Of a DNA stretch of 64,000 nucleotides, positions 43,878 to 53,544 are shown piece by piece (positions within the stretch are counted from its first letter, which is position 1; each line of letters starts with the position of its first letter). The position numbers were made by a program, and so were the translations under genes. The DNA is taken from contig NZ_WAGX01000008.1 in NCBI RefSeq assembly GCF_008830185.1, positions 1 through 64,000 of the forward strand, in the 5' to 3' direction. The notes under the pieces are model-generated. The model was not told the DNA's origin, searched no databases, and saw nothing but the letters and a program-made list of their open reading frames with translations. Origin of the DNA: Candidatus Galacturonatibacter soehngenii. GTDB taxonomy: Bacteria > Bacillota > Clostridia > Lachnospirales > Lachnospiraceae.

Positions 43878-45446
43878 TTAATAATTATCTGGTAAATCAT
43901 TTTCTAATAAGACAACCTTTTGGATGCCGCTGGTGTTTATTTTTTCTACAAAAGCAAGGGCATCATTTAAATCCTTTGCAATGTATGTTTTATCAGCAGG
44001 ATAGTTCATTTCTTTTAATCCATCTTGAATTGGTTGTGTTTGCTTAGGTCCGACTAAAACAGCATAGTCGCAAATTGCCGCAATTTGTGTACCAAATATC
44101 TTATTGCATTCATACTGCTTGGTTCCAAGCTCAACCATACCAGGAGTAACCACTATTTTAATACCTTCAAAGGTAGCTAGTGTATCAAGGGCTGCTTTGG
44201 CGCCACTTGGATTGGAATTATAAGCATCATCAATAATTAGTGAATTGTTTCCCTTTATTAATTGCAAACGATGGGCAACGCCTTCTAAACGTCTTACTTG
44301 AATTGCAAGTGCATCCATTGGCACTCCTAAAGTATAGGCAATCGCAATTGCACCAGCAATGTTTAGTACATTATGCTCTCCAATTAACTTAGTAGTAAAC
44401 TCCCACTCTTTTCCAGACTCATCTTTTAGCTTAAAGGTTGAGCCTTTACTGGAAGAACGAACATCGTAAGGATGAAAATCACTGGATTCATTATGAACCC
44501 CATAAGTTACGATATCATTTTCTATTTTATGATTCACAATGTACTCGTTATCATAATTTAAGAATACTTTTCCCTTGCCTAATACGGAATCTGCGAGTTC
44601 AAATTTAGTCTTAATCACGTTATCAACGGTTAGAAAACTTTCTAAATGCTGAGGCCCGATTGAGGTAATCACACCATGTGTAGGATGAACCAAATCACAG
44701 ATTTCTTTAATGTCACCAATATTTTTTGCGCCCATTTCACAAACAAATATTTCATGAGTCGCACGTAAATGTTCTCTTATCGTTCGAACAACGCCAAGGG
44801 TGGTGTTAAAATTTTCAGGTGTAACCAACACGTTATATTTGGCAGATAACAACTTTTGCAAATAAAATTTAACACTGGTTTTTCCATAGCTTCCAGTAAC
44901 ACCAATTACTGTAAGATTGGGCATTGCATTTATCATATCTCTTGCTTCGTTGATAAACCGATTATTAATCGAAGTTTCGATTGGTCGATTCACATAATTA
45001 GATAGCAAAGTAAAATAAGGAATCAATATACCAATTAGTAATAGTAACACTGCAATGGTATTCGTATTAGAAAAAATAAATGCATAAAGAAGCAATGGAA
45101 TCAGGTATATAATATAAGAAGTAAGTAACATTCTTTTCACACGAGGGGTATAAACGAGTGGTTTTTTTGCTTTAGCAGGTTTATTCATCACCGCCATAAA
45201 GCAAAAGAAAGCAATACCTAATATTTTTCCAATATTACCACTTAAAACACCAATCAAAGCAACAATTACAAACTGTAGAATCAAAAGTCTTTGCTTTCTT
45301 AAATTGTCCTTGGCCTTAAGCCATGTGCGATGCTCTTTTGGTTTATAGGAGTTTAATTGAAACATATGCATATGATAAAGAAGAAGTATCGTAAATAACC
45401 ATGTAAAGGCAATAATATAACCGAGTGATAAAATATAATTTAACAT
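43878..45446 (-). CDS. Membrane-anchored MurF-like Mur ligase
   Basis: The 522-residue protein has an N-terminal membrane region of about five helices (residues 1-155) instead of the usual MurF substrate-binding domain. The Mur ligase core follows: ATP-binding GVTGSYGKTSVK, EMGAKNIGDI, IGPQHLESF and the C-terminal domain with DDAYNSNPSGAKAAL and GMVELG. MurF adds D-Ala-D-Ala to the UDP-MurNAc tripeptide; the ddl gene next to it fits. The membrane part suggests action on a lipid-linked or membrane-bound acceptor. It starts four bases after the hydrolase stop. Confidence 0.85.
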   Translation of the reverse strand: MLNYILSLGYIIAFTWLFTILLLYHMHMFQLNSYKPKEHRTWLKAKDNLRKQRLLILQFVIVALIGVLSGNIGKILGIAFFCFMAVMNKPAKAKKPLVYTPRVKRMLLTSYIIYLIPLLLYAFIFSNTNTIAVLLLLIGILIPYFTLLSNYVNRPIETSINNRFINEARDMINAMPNLTVIGVTGSYGKTSVKFYLQKLLSAKYNVLVTPENFNTTLGVVRTIREHLRATHEIFVCEMGAKNIGDIKEICDLVHPTHGVITSIGPQHLESFLTVDNVIKTKFELADSVLGKGKVFLNYDNEYIVNHKIENDIVTYGVHNESSDFHPYDVRSSSKGSTFKLKDESGKEWEFTTKLIGEHNVLNIAGAIAIAYTLGVPMDALAIQVRRLEGVAHRLQLIKGNNSLIIDDAYNSNPSGAKAALDTLATFEGIKIVVTPGMVELGTKQYECNKIFGTQIAAICDYAVLVGPKQTQPIQDGLKEMNYPADKTYIAKDLNDALAFVEKINTSGIQKVVLLENDLPDNY

Positions 45447-45449
45447 TGT

Positions 45450-46235
45450 TTACTCCTTAATATTTAAAAATGAATCTATGACTTTATGAACGGTAAAAGC
45501 CTGATCTAAAAATACATAATGGCCTGCATTTTTGATTGTGACAAGCCCAGCATCTGGAATTGTCTTTTCCATGTATTGACCATCACAAAGAGGAGTGGCA
45601 GTATCATTTTCACCCCAAATTAAAAGTGTAGATGGCTTGATATTTGTAAAATAACTTTCATCTAGTATTTCATTGATTACCTTGACAAAAGACTGGCGCA
45701 TGAGTGGAGTGGCCAAACGATAATCAGCAGAACCACTTTTGGACTGAAATTGTTCCAAGGCATCTGGATAAAGTAATTGAATTGGTTTTAGTTTTAAAAA
45801 CCATTTACCAAGTTTAAACATGCGGATTTTCATTTTCTGTTTCATTGTCTTAGGGTGTCTGATTCCCGCAGAACCCATTAAAATGATTTTATTGATTTGA
45901 AATGGAAGAGTGGGAATGTTAGCAAGCTTTATAATACATTCGCCTCCAAAGGAATGACCAATTAAGATAGCATCTGTAATACCCATTTGTTTTGTAAATG
46001 AAATAATAAAATGTACAAAATCATCCACACACCAAGGGGTATTAGGTTCTTCACTTTGTCCAAAGCCAGGTAAATCAAGAGCATAAACCTTATAATAGTT
46101 TGAAAGGTGTTTGATTAAAGGTTGAAACGGCATTAAGTTTGAGCCCCAGCCATGAAGCATCAAAATAGTTTCTCCTTCTCCCTCAACCACATAATTTGTT
46201 TTTATGTTATCAATAATAATATTCAATAAATTCAT
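45450..46235 (-). CDS. Alpha/beta hydrolase
   Basis: This protein of about 261 residues has an alpha/beta-hydrolase fold: oxyanion region LHGWGSN, nucleophile elbow GHSFGG, acid in WGENDTATP, and final His in NAGHYVF. No signal peptide. The start is uncertain: ATG at 46,235 has AAAGGA directly against it, so a TTG at 46,226 may be used. It is placed between an acyltransferase and the Mur ligase; a thioesterase or lipase role is possible but the substrate is unknown. Confidence 0.82.
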   Translation of the reverse strand: MNLLNIIIDNIKTNYVVEGEGETILMLHGWGSNLMPFQPLIKHLSNYYKVYALDLPGFGQSEEPNTPWCVDDFVHFIISFTKQMGITDAILIGHSFGGECIIKLANIPTLPFQINKIILMGSAGIRHPKTMKQKMKIRMFKLGKWFLKLKPIQLLYPDALEQFQSKSGSADYRLATPLMRQSFVKVINEILDESYFTNIKPSTLLIWGENDTATPLCDGQYMEKTIPDAGLVTIKNAGHYVFLDQAFTVHKVIDSFLNIKE

Positions 46236-46367
46236 TCCTTTCAAAGTATAATAAAACAGAGTATTACAAAAAAGTAAACAGTCTTTGCCTATAATAAGTA
46301 TATACCACATTAACTCAAAAAAAATGGAGAATATTGCTCCATATCATGTAAAAAATGCTATTTATAT

Positions 46368-47090
46368 TTACGCATTTTTACGGTATATTTCTTCAATTAC
46401 ATTTCTGGTATACGCACCAAGAAATTTACGGTCTTCTTTTTCAAGTTCCTTTGGATAAATTGGTGTACCGTATTCTAAAGTAACATGTGTTCTTTTGATT
46501 TTTGGAAAATGATTCTCAAAAATGTCACGTGTATTTGTTAGAGCAAAAGGGATGATTGGACATCCTGTTTTATCTGCCATTTTTAAACTTCCTTCTTTAA
46601 AAGGGAGCATCGTTTCTTCTTTGTTTCTAGTTCCTTCTGGAAAAATGCAGATGGATATTCCTAAGTTAATATATTCAATTCCTGTTAAAATTGTCTTTAA
46701 GCCTTCTTTGATGTTATCGCGGTCAAGGAATAGACAGTGAAGATATCGCATCCAAGTATTTAATAGTGGTATTTTTTCCATTTCTTTTTTGGCTACATAG
46801 CCAGTCAAATTAGGTGCTAATGCATAAGTAATTACAATGTCAAAATAACTTCTGTGGTTACCAACATAGAGTACTGCCTTATCCTTTGGTATATTTTCAA
46901 ATCCTTTTATGGTTAATTTTACACCTGATATTAACAGGATTACTTTAAATGCCCATTGTACAATTTTTTGAGAGCTTCTATTTTTAAAATCAGGATTGAA
47001 TTTACCAATCAGCCATTCCACCAAGTGAATAGGGATACTAAGTATTAAAAAAGTAACTAAAAATATTGCAACTAAAATAAATCGAATCAT
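46368..47090 (-). CDS. plsC: 1-acyl-glycerol-3-phosphate acyltransferase
   Basis: The 240-residue membrane enzyme has one or two N-terminal helices, the NHRSYFDIV (HX4D) catalytic motif and FPEGTRNKEE. It acylates lysophosphatidic acid, making phosphatidic acid for membrane lipids. It is the first gene of the minus-strand envelope group, with GGAGG before the start; a 132-bp gap separates it from the hydrolase. Confidence 0.9.
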   Translation of the reverse strand: MIRFILVAIFLVTFLILSIPIHLVEWLIGKFNPDFKNRSSQKIVQWAFKVILLISGVKLTIKGFENIPKDKAVLYVGNHRSYFDIVITYALAPNLTGYVAKKEMEKIPLLNTWMRYLHCLFLDRDNIKEGLKTILTGIEYINLGISICIFPEGTRNKEETMLPFKEGSLKMADKTGCPIIPFALTNTRDIFENHFPKIKRTHVTLEYGTPIYPKELEKEDRKFLGAYTRNVIEEIYRKNA

Positions 47091-47267
47091 ATAATCCTCC
47101 GTTATTTATTTTTTCAAACGTTATTATATCACGAATTATCATAAATTGTTAGTTTATTTTAGTGATAGATTTGTTGTCTGCTCTTCATTCATAAAACATA
47201 AACATACTTATTGCACTTCATGCATAAACTATAATGATAGGGATTGATTAGGCGAAAGGAGAAGCAT

Positions 47268-47483
47268 ATGAGAATATCAGCTATAGTTACTACTTATGAT
47301 AGTTATTATTATAATCCAAATGTAATTGCAAGATTGAGAACGGTAAAAAAAATAACAAAAGTGATTGAAACGAATGACAATCATACATACCAAAAAGGCT
47401 TATATGAAAACAGTGCACAATATGTTAAGAGTGCATATGAAGTATCCTTTCGACCACTTGAACTTATTAAAAATCTTTGCTAA
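47268..47483 (+). CDS. Small uncharacterised basic protein
   Basis: The 71-residue basic protein starts at ATG 47,268 with AAGGAGA upstream. No domain recognised; it has a Tyr-rich start (TTYDSYYYNPNVIARLRTVK). It stands alone between plsC (opposite strand) and uxaC. Supported mainly by the good ribosome binding site and a promoter-like TATAATGATAG region before it (about 47,228). Confidence 0.5.
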   Translation: MRISAIVTTYDSYYYNPNVIARLRTVKKITKVIETNDNHTYQKGLYENSAQYVKSAYEVSFRPLELIKNLC

Positions 47484-47497
47484 ATTTGTAAAAATAT

Positions 47498-47528
47498 CGG
47501 CCAAGCACTCAAAGAGTTTGCTTGGCCG
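47498..47528 (-). terminator. Terminator of uxaC
   Basis: CGGCCAAGCA (47,498-47,507) pairs with TGCTTGGCCG (47,519-47,528); on the minus strand it is followed by ATATTTTTAC. Confidence 0.75.
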
Positions 47529-47555
47529 TATCTATGAAAATATACTGCTTATATA

Positions 47556-48962
47556 TTAAAGGTCAAAACCAAAGTAAGAAACTGCATTGTTATAAGAAAT
47601 GTTTTGAACCATTTTACTTAACACTTTTACATCATTTGGATATTCTCCATTTTCAACCCAGTTTCCGATTAATTCACAAAGAATTCTTCTAAAATATTCA
47701 TGTCTTGTATAAGATAAAAAGCTTCTTGAATCCGTAAGCATACCAATGAAGTTACCAAGTAAGCCTAAATTAGCAAGAGAAATCATTTGGTCTGTCATAC
47801 CTGTTTTATGATCATTAAACCACCATGCAGAACCTTGCTGAATTTTACCTACAGCAGAAGGATCTTGGAAACATCCAATGATAGTACCAATGGATGCATT
47901 GTCATTTGGATTTAGACTATATAAAATTGTTTTTGGAAGTTGATCGGATGCGTTTAATGCATTTAAAAAGTCTGCCATTTCAGAGGATGGAGCAAAGTTA
48001 TTAATACAATCAAAACCAGTGTCAGGACCTAGTTGGTTAAAGCGTAATACATTATTATCTCTCTTACATCCGTAATGAAGTTGCATTGCCATATTACGTT
48101 TATGGTATTCTTTACCCATAGCAAGCATAAAAGCAGTTTTAAACTGAAGTTCTTCGGTTCTTGTAACGGCTTCTCCTTTCGCTCTTTTTGCGAAAATTGC
48201 TTCCACTTCTGCATCAGTAGCAGGATAATACATTACATACTCCAAAGCATGATCGGTTGCTTTACATCCCATAGAAGCAAAGAAGTCAAGACGATTTACA
48301 AGCGCTTTTACTAAAGATGCAAAGTCTGTTACTTTGATACCACTTACATCACTTAATTTTGATAAATAATCTAAATAATCTGGTTTTTCGATGTTCATTG
48401 CCTTGTCAGGTCTCCAAGCAGGAAGAACTTGTACGTCAAAGCTTGTGTCTTCGGCAATTACTTTATGCCACTCCAATGAGTCAATTGGATCGTCCGTTGT
48501 ACAAATTAAAGTTACATTGGATTGTTTGATGATGTTTCGAACGCTCATGGAGTCTTCTTGTAATTTTTTATTACATAAATTCCATACTTCTTCTGCGGTA
48601 TCCGCATTCAAATGTCCAGTGTAGCCAAAATATCTTTGAAGTTCTAAATGACTCCAGTGATACAAAGGATTACCGATTGCTTTTTCAATGGTTTCAGCCC
48701 ATTTTTGGAACTTTTCTCTATCTGTTGCATCTCCTGTAATGTACTTTTCATCTACGCCATTAGAACGCATCTGACGCCATTTGTAATGATCGCCACCTAG
48801 CCATACCTGAGTAATATTTTCGAATTTTCTATCCTCTGCGATTTCCTTTGGGTTTATGTGACAATGATAGTCTAAAACAGGTGTTTTGGCAGCGAAGTCG
48901 TGATAAAGAGTCTGTGCTGTTGAAGTAGTAAGTAAAAAGTCTTTGTCCATGAATTGTTTCAT
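47556..48962 (-). CDS. uxaC: Glucuronate/galacturonate isomerase
   Basis: The 468-residue enzyme converts galacturonate to tagaturonate (and glucuronate to fructuronate), the first step after pectin breakdown. Family features: LDYHCHINPKEIAEDRKF with the metal-binding His pair, CTTDDPIDSLEWH, and ARPD-like RPDKAMN. The length is as usual. It lies 58 bp after a LacI-type regulator gene on the same strand, with a palindrome in the gap. GGAGG before the ATG. Confidence 0.95.
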   Translation of the reverse strand: MKQFMDKDFLLTTSTAQTLYHDFAAKTPVLDYHCHINPKEIAEDRKFENITQVWLGGDHYKWRQMRSNGVDEKYITGDATDREKFQKWAETIEKAIGNPLYHWSHLELQRYFGYTGHLNADTAEEVWNLCNKKLQEDSMSVRNIIKQSNVTLICTTDDPIDSLEWHKVIAEDTSFDVQVLPAWRPDKAMNIEKPDYLDYLSKLSDVSGIKVTDFASLVKALVNRLDFFASMGCKATDHALEYVMYYPATDAEVEAIFAKRAKGEAVTRTEELQFKTAFMLAMGKEYHKRNMAMQLHYGCKRDNNVLRFNQLGPDTGFDCINNFAPSSEMADFLNALNASDQLPKTILYSLNPNDNASIGTIIGCFQDPSAVGKIQQGSAWWFNDHKTGMTDQMISLANLGLLGNFIGMLTDSRSFLSYTRHEYFRRILCELIGNWVENGEYPNDVKVLSKMVQNISYNNAVSYFGFDL

Positions 48963-48986
48963 TTGTTATTTTCCTCCTATACAATG

Positions 48987-49004
48987 AGAAAGCAAATGCT
49001 TTCT
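48987..49004 (-). promoter_or_regulatory. Palindrome upstream of uxaC
   Basis: AGAAAGCA-AA-TGCTTTCT, eight-base arms, lies between the regulator stop and uxaC start, 25 bp before the uxaC ATG. It is a likely operator for the local LacI-type protein or CcpA. Confidence 0.6.
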
Positions 49005-49020
49005 GCTTAACATTTATATA

Positions 49021-50022
49021 TTAAAAGCGTGTAGTTGCGCGCTTTACAATATCAGCTGAGAACATAGTCTTTGCAGGCACATTACTGTTTTCAAAGACTC
49101 TCATTAGGGTGCTGACCGATTGAATGCATAAAGTTTCAACTTTATTATCCACCGAGGTAAGTTCAGGTTCACAGCATTCTGCCATAATAGAATTATTATA
49201 GCCAATGATACTTAACTGTGAAGGGATAGATATATTACATGCTTTTGCATATTTGATTGCGCTAACAGCTAAGCTGTCATCGGAAGTAACAATGGCATCA
49301 AATTCTACGCCATCTTCTCTAAGTTTTAATAAAAAACCTTTCGTTTCATGTATTGTTCCAGAAAATTGCTGCATATATTCTTCTTTAAGCTCTAAATTAT
49401 GTGCAGTCATTGCTGCTTTATATCCATTTAATTTCTTTATTCCACTATAAGACAAAGAGTGAAATAAATAAAGTATTTTATGAATACCAGAATTAATTAA
49501 AGAAGATACTGCATCATATACGGCTTGATAATCATCGCAGGAGGTGCTATAAATATTAGCCCCTTCTAAATATCCATTCAATAAAATGACAGGAACTTCC
49601 TTGGAAGCATCATAAATATACTTATTGTTTTTATCATTCGCTTCTATAAAATTAGAGCCAATTAATATGACAGCATCCACTCTCTTTGAAAGTAAAAGCT
49701 TTAAATATTTTTCTTTGGTTGAAAGCTGATAGCCCGTACAACATAAGATAGAATCGTAATTATTTTGCCTAAGCTCACGCTCTAAATAATAGATTGCATC
49801 AGCCAAATAAGGATCTGAAGAATCTGGACACATAATACCAATTGTCTGCATGGTATTTAAACCCAGTCCTCTAGCAAATGCATTAGGGGTATATCCATAT
49901 TCCTCTATAACAGAAAGAACCTTTTGTTTTGTTTTTTCAGTCACACTGGAACTGCCATTTATAACTCTTGAAACAGTGGCAATTGAAACACCAGCAGCCT
50001 TAGATATATCATATATGTTCAT
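49021..50022 (-). CDS. LacI-family regulator of the galacturonate genes
   Basis: The 333-residue regulator has an N-terminal helix-turn-helix (MNIYDISKAAGVSIATVSRV, then INGSSSVTEKTK) and a periplasmic-binding-type ligand domain (IGIMCPDSSDPYLADAIYYL; ILIGSNF; IIGYNNSIMAECCEPELTSV). The gene is divergent from uxaBA and directly upstream of uxaC, so it very likely represses these in the absence of galacturonate. The start at 50,022 is set by the family's usual beginning; no clear ribosome binding site. Confidence 0.85.
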   Translation of the reverse strand: MNIYDISKAAGVSIATVSRVINGSSSVTEKTKQKVLSVIEEYGYTPNAFARGLGLNTMQTIGIMCPDSSDPYLADAIYYLERELRQNNYDSILCCTGYQLSTKEKYLKLLLSKRVDAVILIGSNFIEANDKNNKYIYDASKEVPVILLNGYLEGANIYSTSCDDYQAVYDAVSSLINSGIHKILYLFHSLSYSGIKKLNGYKAAMTAHNLELKEEYMQQFSGTIHETKGFLLKLREDGVEFDAIVTSDDSLAVSAIKYAKACNISIPSQLSIIGYNNSIMAECCEPELTSVDNKVETLCIQSVSTLMRVFENSNVPAKTMFSADIVKRATTRF

Positions 50023-50188
50023 AGTTTGGTACCAGGTCTCAAGCAACATAAAATATGTATATTTGAGACGCAAACACAAATAATATAGATTGGTGTTTGC
50101 AAATTTCCTTTCTAATTGTTTTACCTTCCCTCTTTTAACGCATAAAGACAGTGTTTTTGAAAAATAGAAACAAACGGAAAGTAGTGAA

Positions 50189-50202
50189 TGTAAATGCTTA
50201 CA
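50189..50202. promoter_or_regulatory. LacI-type operator 1, regulator-uxaB intergenic region
   Basis: TGTAAATGCTTACA is an almost perfect palindrome of the LacI/cre type with central TG. It lies 167 bp upstream of the regulator start. The 464-bp region 50,023-50,486 has no gene. Confidence 0.65.
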
Positions 50203-50335
50203 ATCAATTAATTTATTATATAATGTTTTTTTTTATATTTCAAGTAAAACGAATCAATTTTTACAAAATAGTTTTAAAAATTTACAAAAAAAACAGCAAT
50301 ATAGATTAAAAGTTGGGAAAAAACAAAAGATAAAG

Positions 50336-50383
50336 TTGACTTTAAAACGAAAAAAATGTAAAATATAAATGTAAGTGCTTACA
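50336..50383 (+). promoter_or_regulatory. uxaB promoter with LacI-type operator 2
   Basis: TTGACT (50,336-50,341) and TAAAAT (50,359-50,364) are 17 bp apart; TGTAAGTGCTTACA (50,370-50,383) sits at the expected transcription start. It has the same TGTAARTGCTTACA form as operator 1, and one repressor could bridge both. Confidence 0.75.
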
Positions 50384-50486
50384 AGAAATTTTCATTCGGT
50401 TTTTACAGTTTCCCTTGCAAGCATGGCAGTATACTATAGATAGGTTATTGAAACCATAAAAGTAAAAAATATCATGAGGTGAAAAA

Positions 50487-51980
50487 ATGGAATTATTAAA
50501 CAAAAAAATTTCAAAAGCAGTAGAAAGACCAGTTAAAGTTCTGCAATTTGGTGAAGGAAACTTTTTAAGAGCATTCGTAGATTATATGTTTGATGTTGCG
50601 AATGAGAAGACCGATTTTAATGGTGGTATTGTTATCGTTAAACCGATTGAGTTTGGCAGCCTTGAAAGATTTCATAATCAGGAATGTCAATATACTCTTC
50701 AATTAAGAGGATTTGAAAATGGTGAACCTAAGAAAGTAACTCGTATTATAACATCCGTAGTAGATGCGGTTGCTGCAATCGAGGATTATGAAAAATATGT
50801 AGAGTATGCATTAACAGATACATTACGTTATGTTGTATCCAATACAACAGAGGCTGGTATCGTTTATGATGAGACAGATCAATTTGAAGCCTGCCCGCCA
50901 AAGACGTTTCCAGGAAAACTAACAAAATTATTATATCAAAGATTTGAAAAGTTTAATGGTGCAAAAGATAAAGGGTTAATTGTGATTCCATGTGAGTTAA
51001 TTGCAGATAATGGAATTGAACTTAAAAAATGCATTATGCAATTTATAGAACTTTGGAATTTAAGTGAAGAGTTTAAGAATTGGGTTGATAACGCATGTTC
51101 ATTTTGCCCAACCTTAGTTGACCGTATTGTTCCAGGATATCCAAGAGACGAAGCGGAAGAATTATGCAAAGAATTTGGTTATGAAGATCAACTCATTGTA
51201 ACAGCAGAGACTTTTGGTTTATGGGTAATTGAAAGTGACAAAAATCTTTCGCTTGAAGACCTTAGAAAAGAACTTCCATTTGAGGAAGCAGGCTTAAATG
51301 TTGTATTTACAAAAGACCATCATCCATATAAGGAGAGAAAAGTTAGAATCCTAAATGGTTCTCATACTTCTTTTGTATTGGCTTCTTATTTGGCTGGCAA
51401 TGATATTGTAAAGGAATCAATGGATGATAAAACAGTACGTAAGTTTATGGAAGAAACATTATATGATGAAGTAATCCCTACTCTATCCTTAACAGAAGAA
51501 GATTGCAAGGAGTTTGCAGCAGCGGTAATTGAAAGATTCCAAAATCCTTTTGTAAAGCATAAATTATTGGATATTTCTTTAAACTCTGTATCCAAATGGG
51601 AAGCTCGTTGTATGCCATCCTTCCTTGGTTATGTAAATAAATTCAATAAACTTCCAAAATACCTTACCTTCTCAATTTCTGCGTTGATGAGCTTTTATTC
51701 AACAACACAAGAAGGAGAAGTAAATGGTGGAGTTTGTTTAGTTGGCGATAGAAATGGTGAAAAATATTATATCCGTGATGATAAATTTGTACTTGATTTC
51801 TTTAAAGAAAATTCGGCGAAATCCCCAGAAGAGTTTGCGAAGGCTTATTTAAGCAATACGAAATTCTTTGGTGGAGAAGACTTATCTAAAATCGAAGGTT
51901 TAGTTGACACAATTGCGTCACAAATTGCGGATATCAGAGCAAGAGGAATGAGAGCTGTTGTAGAAGAGCTCGTAAAATAA
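50487..51980 (+). CDS. uxaB: Tagaturonate reductase (altronate oxidoreductase)
   Basis: The 497-residue enzyme reduces tagaturonate to altronate with NADH. It has an N-terminal Rossmann-like start (VKVLQFGEGNFLRAFVDYMF), the mannitol-dehydrogenase-family body and the active-site region VRILNGSHTSFVLASYLAG. A GAGGTG site precedes the ATG; uxaA follows 11 bp downstream. Confidence 0.95.
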   Translation: MELLNKKISKAVERPVKVLQFGEGNFLRAFVDYMFDVANEKTDFNGGIVIVKPIEFGSLERFHNQECQYTLQLRGFENGEPKKVTRIITSVVDAVAAIEDYEKYVEYALTDTLRYVVSNTTEAGIVYDETDQFEACPPKTFPGKLTKLLYQRFEKFNGAKDKGLIVIPCELIADNGIELKKCIMQFIELWNLSEEFKNWVDNACSFCPTLVDRIVPGYPRDEAEELCKEFGYEDQLIVTAETFGLWVIESDKNLSLEDLRKELPFEEAGLNVVFTKDHHPYKERKVRILNGSHTSFVLASYLAGNDIVKESMDDKTVRKFMEETLYDEVIPTLSLTEEDCKEFAAAVIERFQNPFVKHKLLDISLNSVSKWEARCMPSFLGYVNKFNKLPKYLTFSISALMSFYSTTQEGEVNGGVCLVGDRNGEKYYIRDDKFVLDFFKENSAKSPEEFAKAYLSNTKFFGGEDLSKIEGLVDTIASQIADIRARGMRAVVEELVK

Positions 51981-51991
51981 GGAGGGGTATT

Positions 51992-53473
51992 ATGCAAGAA
52001 TTTATTAAAATTCACCCAAACGATAGTGTGGCAGTAGCACTAAAGCCACTTGATAAAGACCGCGAGATAGAAGTTGCAGGACAAAAAGTAGTACTATTAG
52101 AGGATGTACCACAAGGACATAAATTTGCATTAAAGGCCATTCAGGCAGGAGAACCTATTACGAAGTACGGTGCTTCGATTGGATTGGCCAAAGAAGACAT
52201 CAAAGAAGGAGCCTGGATTCATACTCATAATGTAAAGACAGGCCTTGGAGATTTGCTAGAGTATTCCTATCAACCACAATTAGTGGAAGAAGTAAAAACA
52301 GAAGAAGTATTTTTTGACGGATATAACAGACCAAATGGTAAAGTTGGCGTTCGAAACGAAATATGGATTATTCCTACCGTTGGATGTATGAATAACGTAG
52401 CTACTTCGATTGAAAAAAGAGCACAAAAGTTTGTACAAGGAACTGTGGAAGACATTATTGCGTTTCCTCATCCATATGGCTGTTCCCAGATGGGTGATGA
52501 TCAGGAAAATACAAGAAAGATTCTTGCTGATTTGATTAACCACCCAAATGCTGGCGGTGTTTTGGTGTTAGGACTTGGCTGTGAGAATAGCCATATCGAA
52601 ATACTAAAAGAATACATTGGTGAATACGATGAAAAGCGAGTAAAATTTTTAGTTGCGCAAGAAAGTGAAGATGAAATTGCAGAATCTCTTGCTTTAATCG
52701 AAGAGCTAGCGGACTATGTTGGAACCTTCAAAAGAGAAAAAATAAGTGCAAAAGAGCTAATAATAGGAATGAAATGTGGTGGCTCAGATGGACTTTCAGG
52801 AATTACAGCAAATCCAACAGTTGGAGCATTTTCAGATATTTTGATATCAAAAGGTGGAACTACCATTTTAACCGAGGTTCCTGAAATGTTTGGTGCAGAA
52901 ACGATATTAATGAACCGTTGTGCTAATGAAGAACTGTTTCATAAGACAGTTAATTTAATCAATGATTTTAAAAAATATTTTACAGACCATAATCAGACCA
53001 TATATGAGAATCCGTCACCAGGTAATAAAAAGGGTGGAATCTCAACCTTAGAAGACAAGTCTCTTGGTTGTACGCAAAAATCAGGTAGTGCATTGGTAAA
53101 AGGTGTTCTAGAGTATGGCGAGGTTGTAAAGGAAAAGGGATTGAATCTTCTTAGTGCTCCAGGAAATGATTTGGTTGCAGCAACAGCGCTTGCAGCTTCT
53201 GGTGCTCATATCGTTTTATTTACAACGGGTAGAGGAACGCCATTTGCATCACCTGTTCCAACGGTTAAGATATCTAGTAATTCTGTGCTTGCTGCAAAAA
53301 AAGGAAATTGGATTGATTTTAATGCAGGTGAGTTAATTGAGGGAAAAGATATGCCACAATTATCGAAAGAGTTATTTGATTATGTCATAGCAGTTGCATC
53401 AGGCAAAAAAGTGCATGCAGAGGAAGCTGGCTTCCATGACATGGCAATTTTCAAAAAAGGTGTTACTTTATAG
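51992..53473 (+). CDS. uxaA: Altronate dehydratase
   Basis: The 493-residue enzyme removes water from altronate to give 2-keto-3-deoxygluconate, feeding kdgK and kdgA. N-terminal SAF domain (about 1-95) and the large UxaA body with HPYGCSQMGDDQENT, GLGCENSHIE and GMKCGGSDGLSGIT; the conserved Cys and His residues bind iron. AGGAGG precedes the start. Confidence 0.95.
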   Translation: MQEFIKIHPNDSVAVALKPLDKDREIEVAGQKVVLLEDVPQGHKFALKAIQAGEPITKYGASIGLAKEDIKEGAWIHTHNVKTGLGDLLEYSYQPQLVEEVKTEEVFFDGYNRPNGKVGVRNEIWIIPTVGCMNNVATSIEKRAQKFVQGTVEDIIAFPHPYGCSQMGDDQENTRKILADLINHPNAGGVLVLGLGCENSHIEILKEYIGEYDEKRVKFLVAQESEDEIAESLALIEELADYVGTFKREKISAKELIIGMKCGGSDGLSGITANPTVGAFSDILISKGGTTILTEVPEMFGAETILMNRCANEELFHKTVNLINDFKKYFTDHNQTIYENPSPGNKKGGISTLEDKSLGCTQKSGSALVKGVLEYGEVVKEKGLNLLSAPGNDLVAATALAASGAHIVLFTTGRGTPFASPVPTVKISSNSVLAAKKGNWIDFNAGELIEGKDMPQLSKELFDYVIAVASGKKVHAEEAGFHDMAIFKKGVTL

Positions 53474-53496
53474 TAGATTAAAAAAGAGATGAAAGT

Positions 53497-53538
53497 AAGG
53501 GACTGTTCATTGTAATGTATATACATGAACAGTCCCTT
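53497..53538. terminator. Bidirectional terminator after uxaA
   Basis: AAGGGACTGTTCAT (53,497-53,510) pairs with ATGAACAGTCCCTT (53,525-53,538), with a further AT-rich palindrome in the loop. It separates convergent genes. Confidence 0.8.
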
Positions 53539-53544
53539 ATTTCA

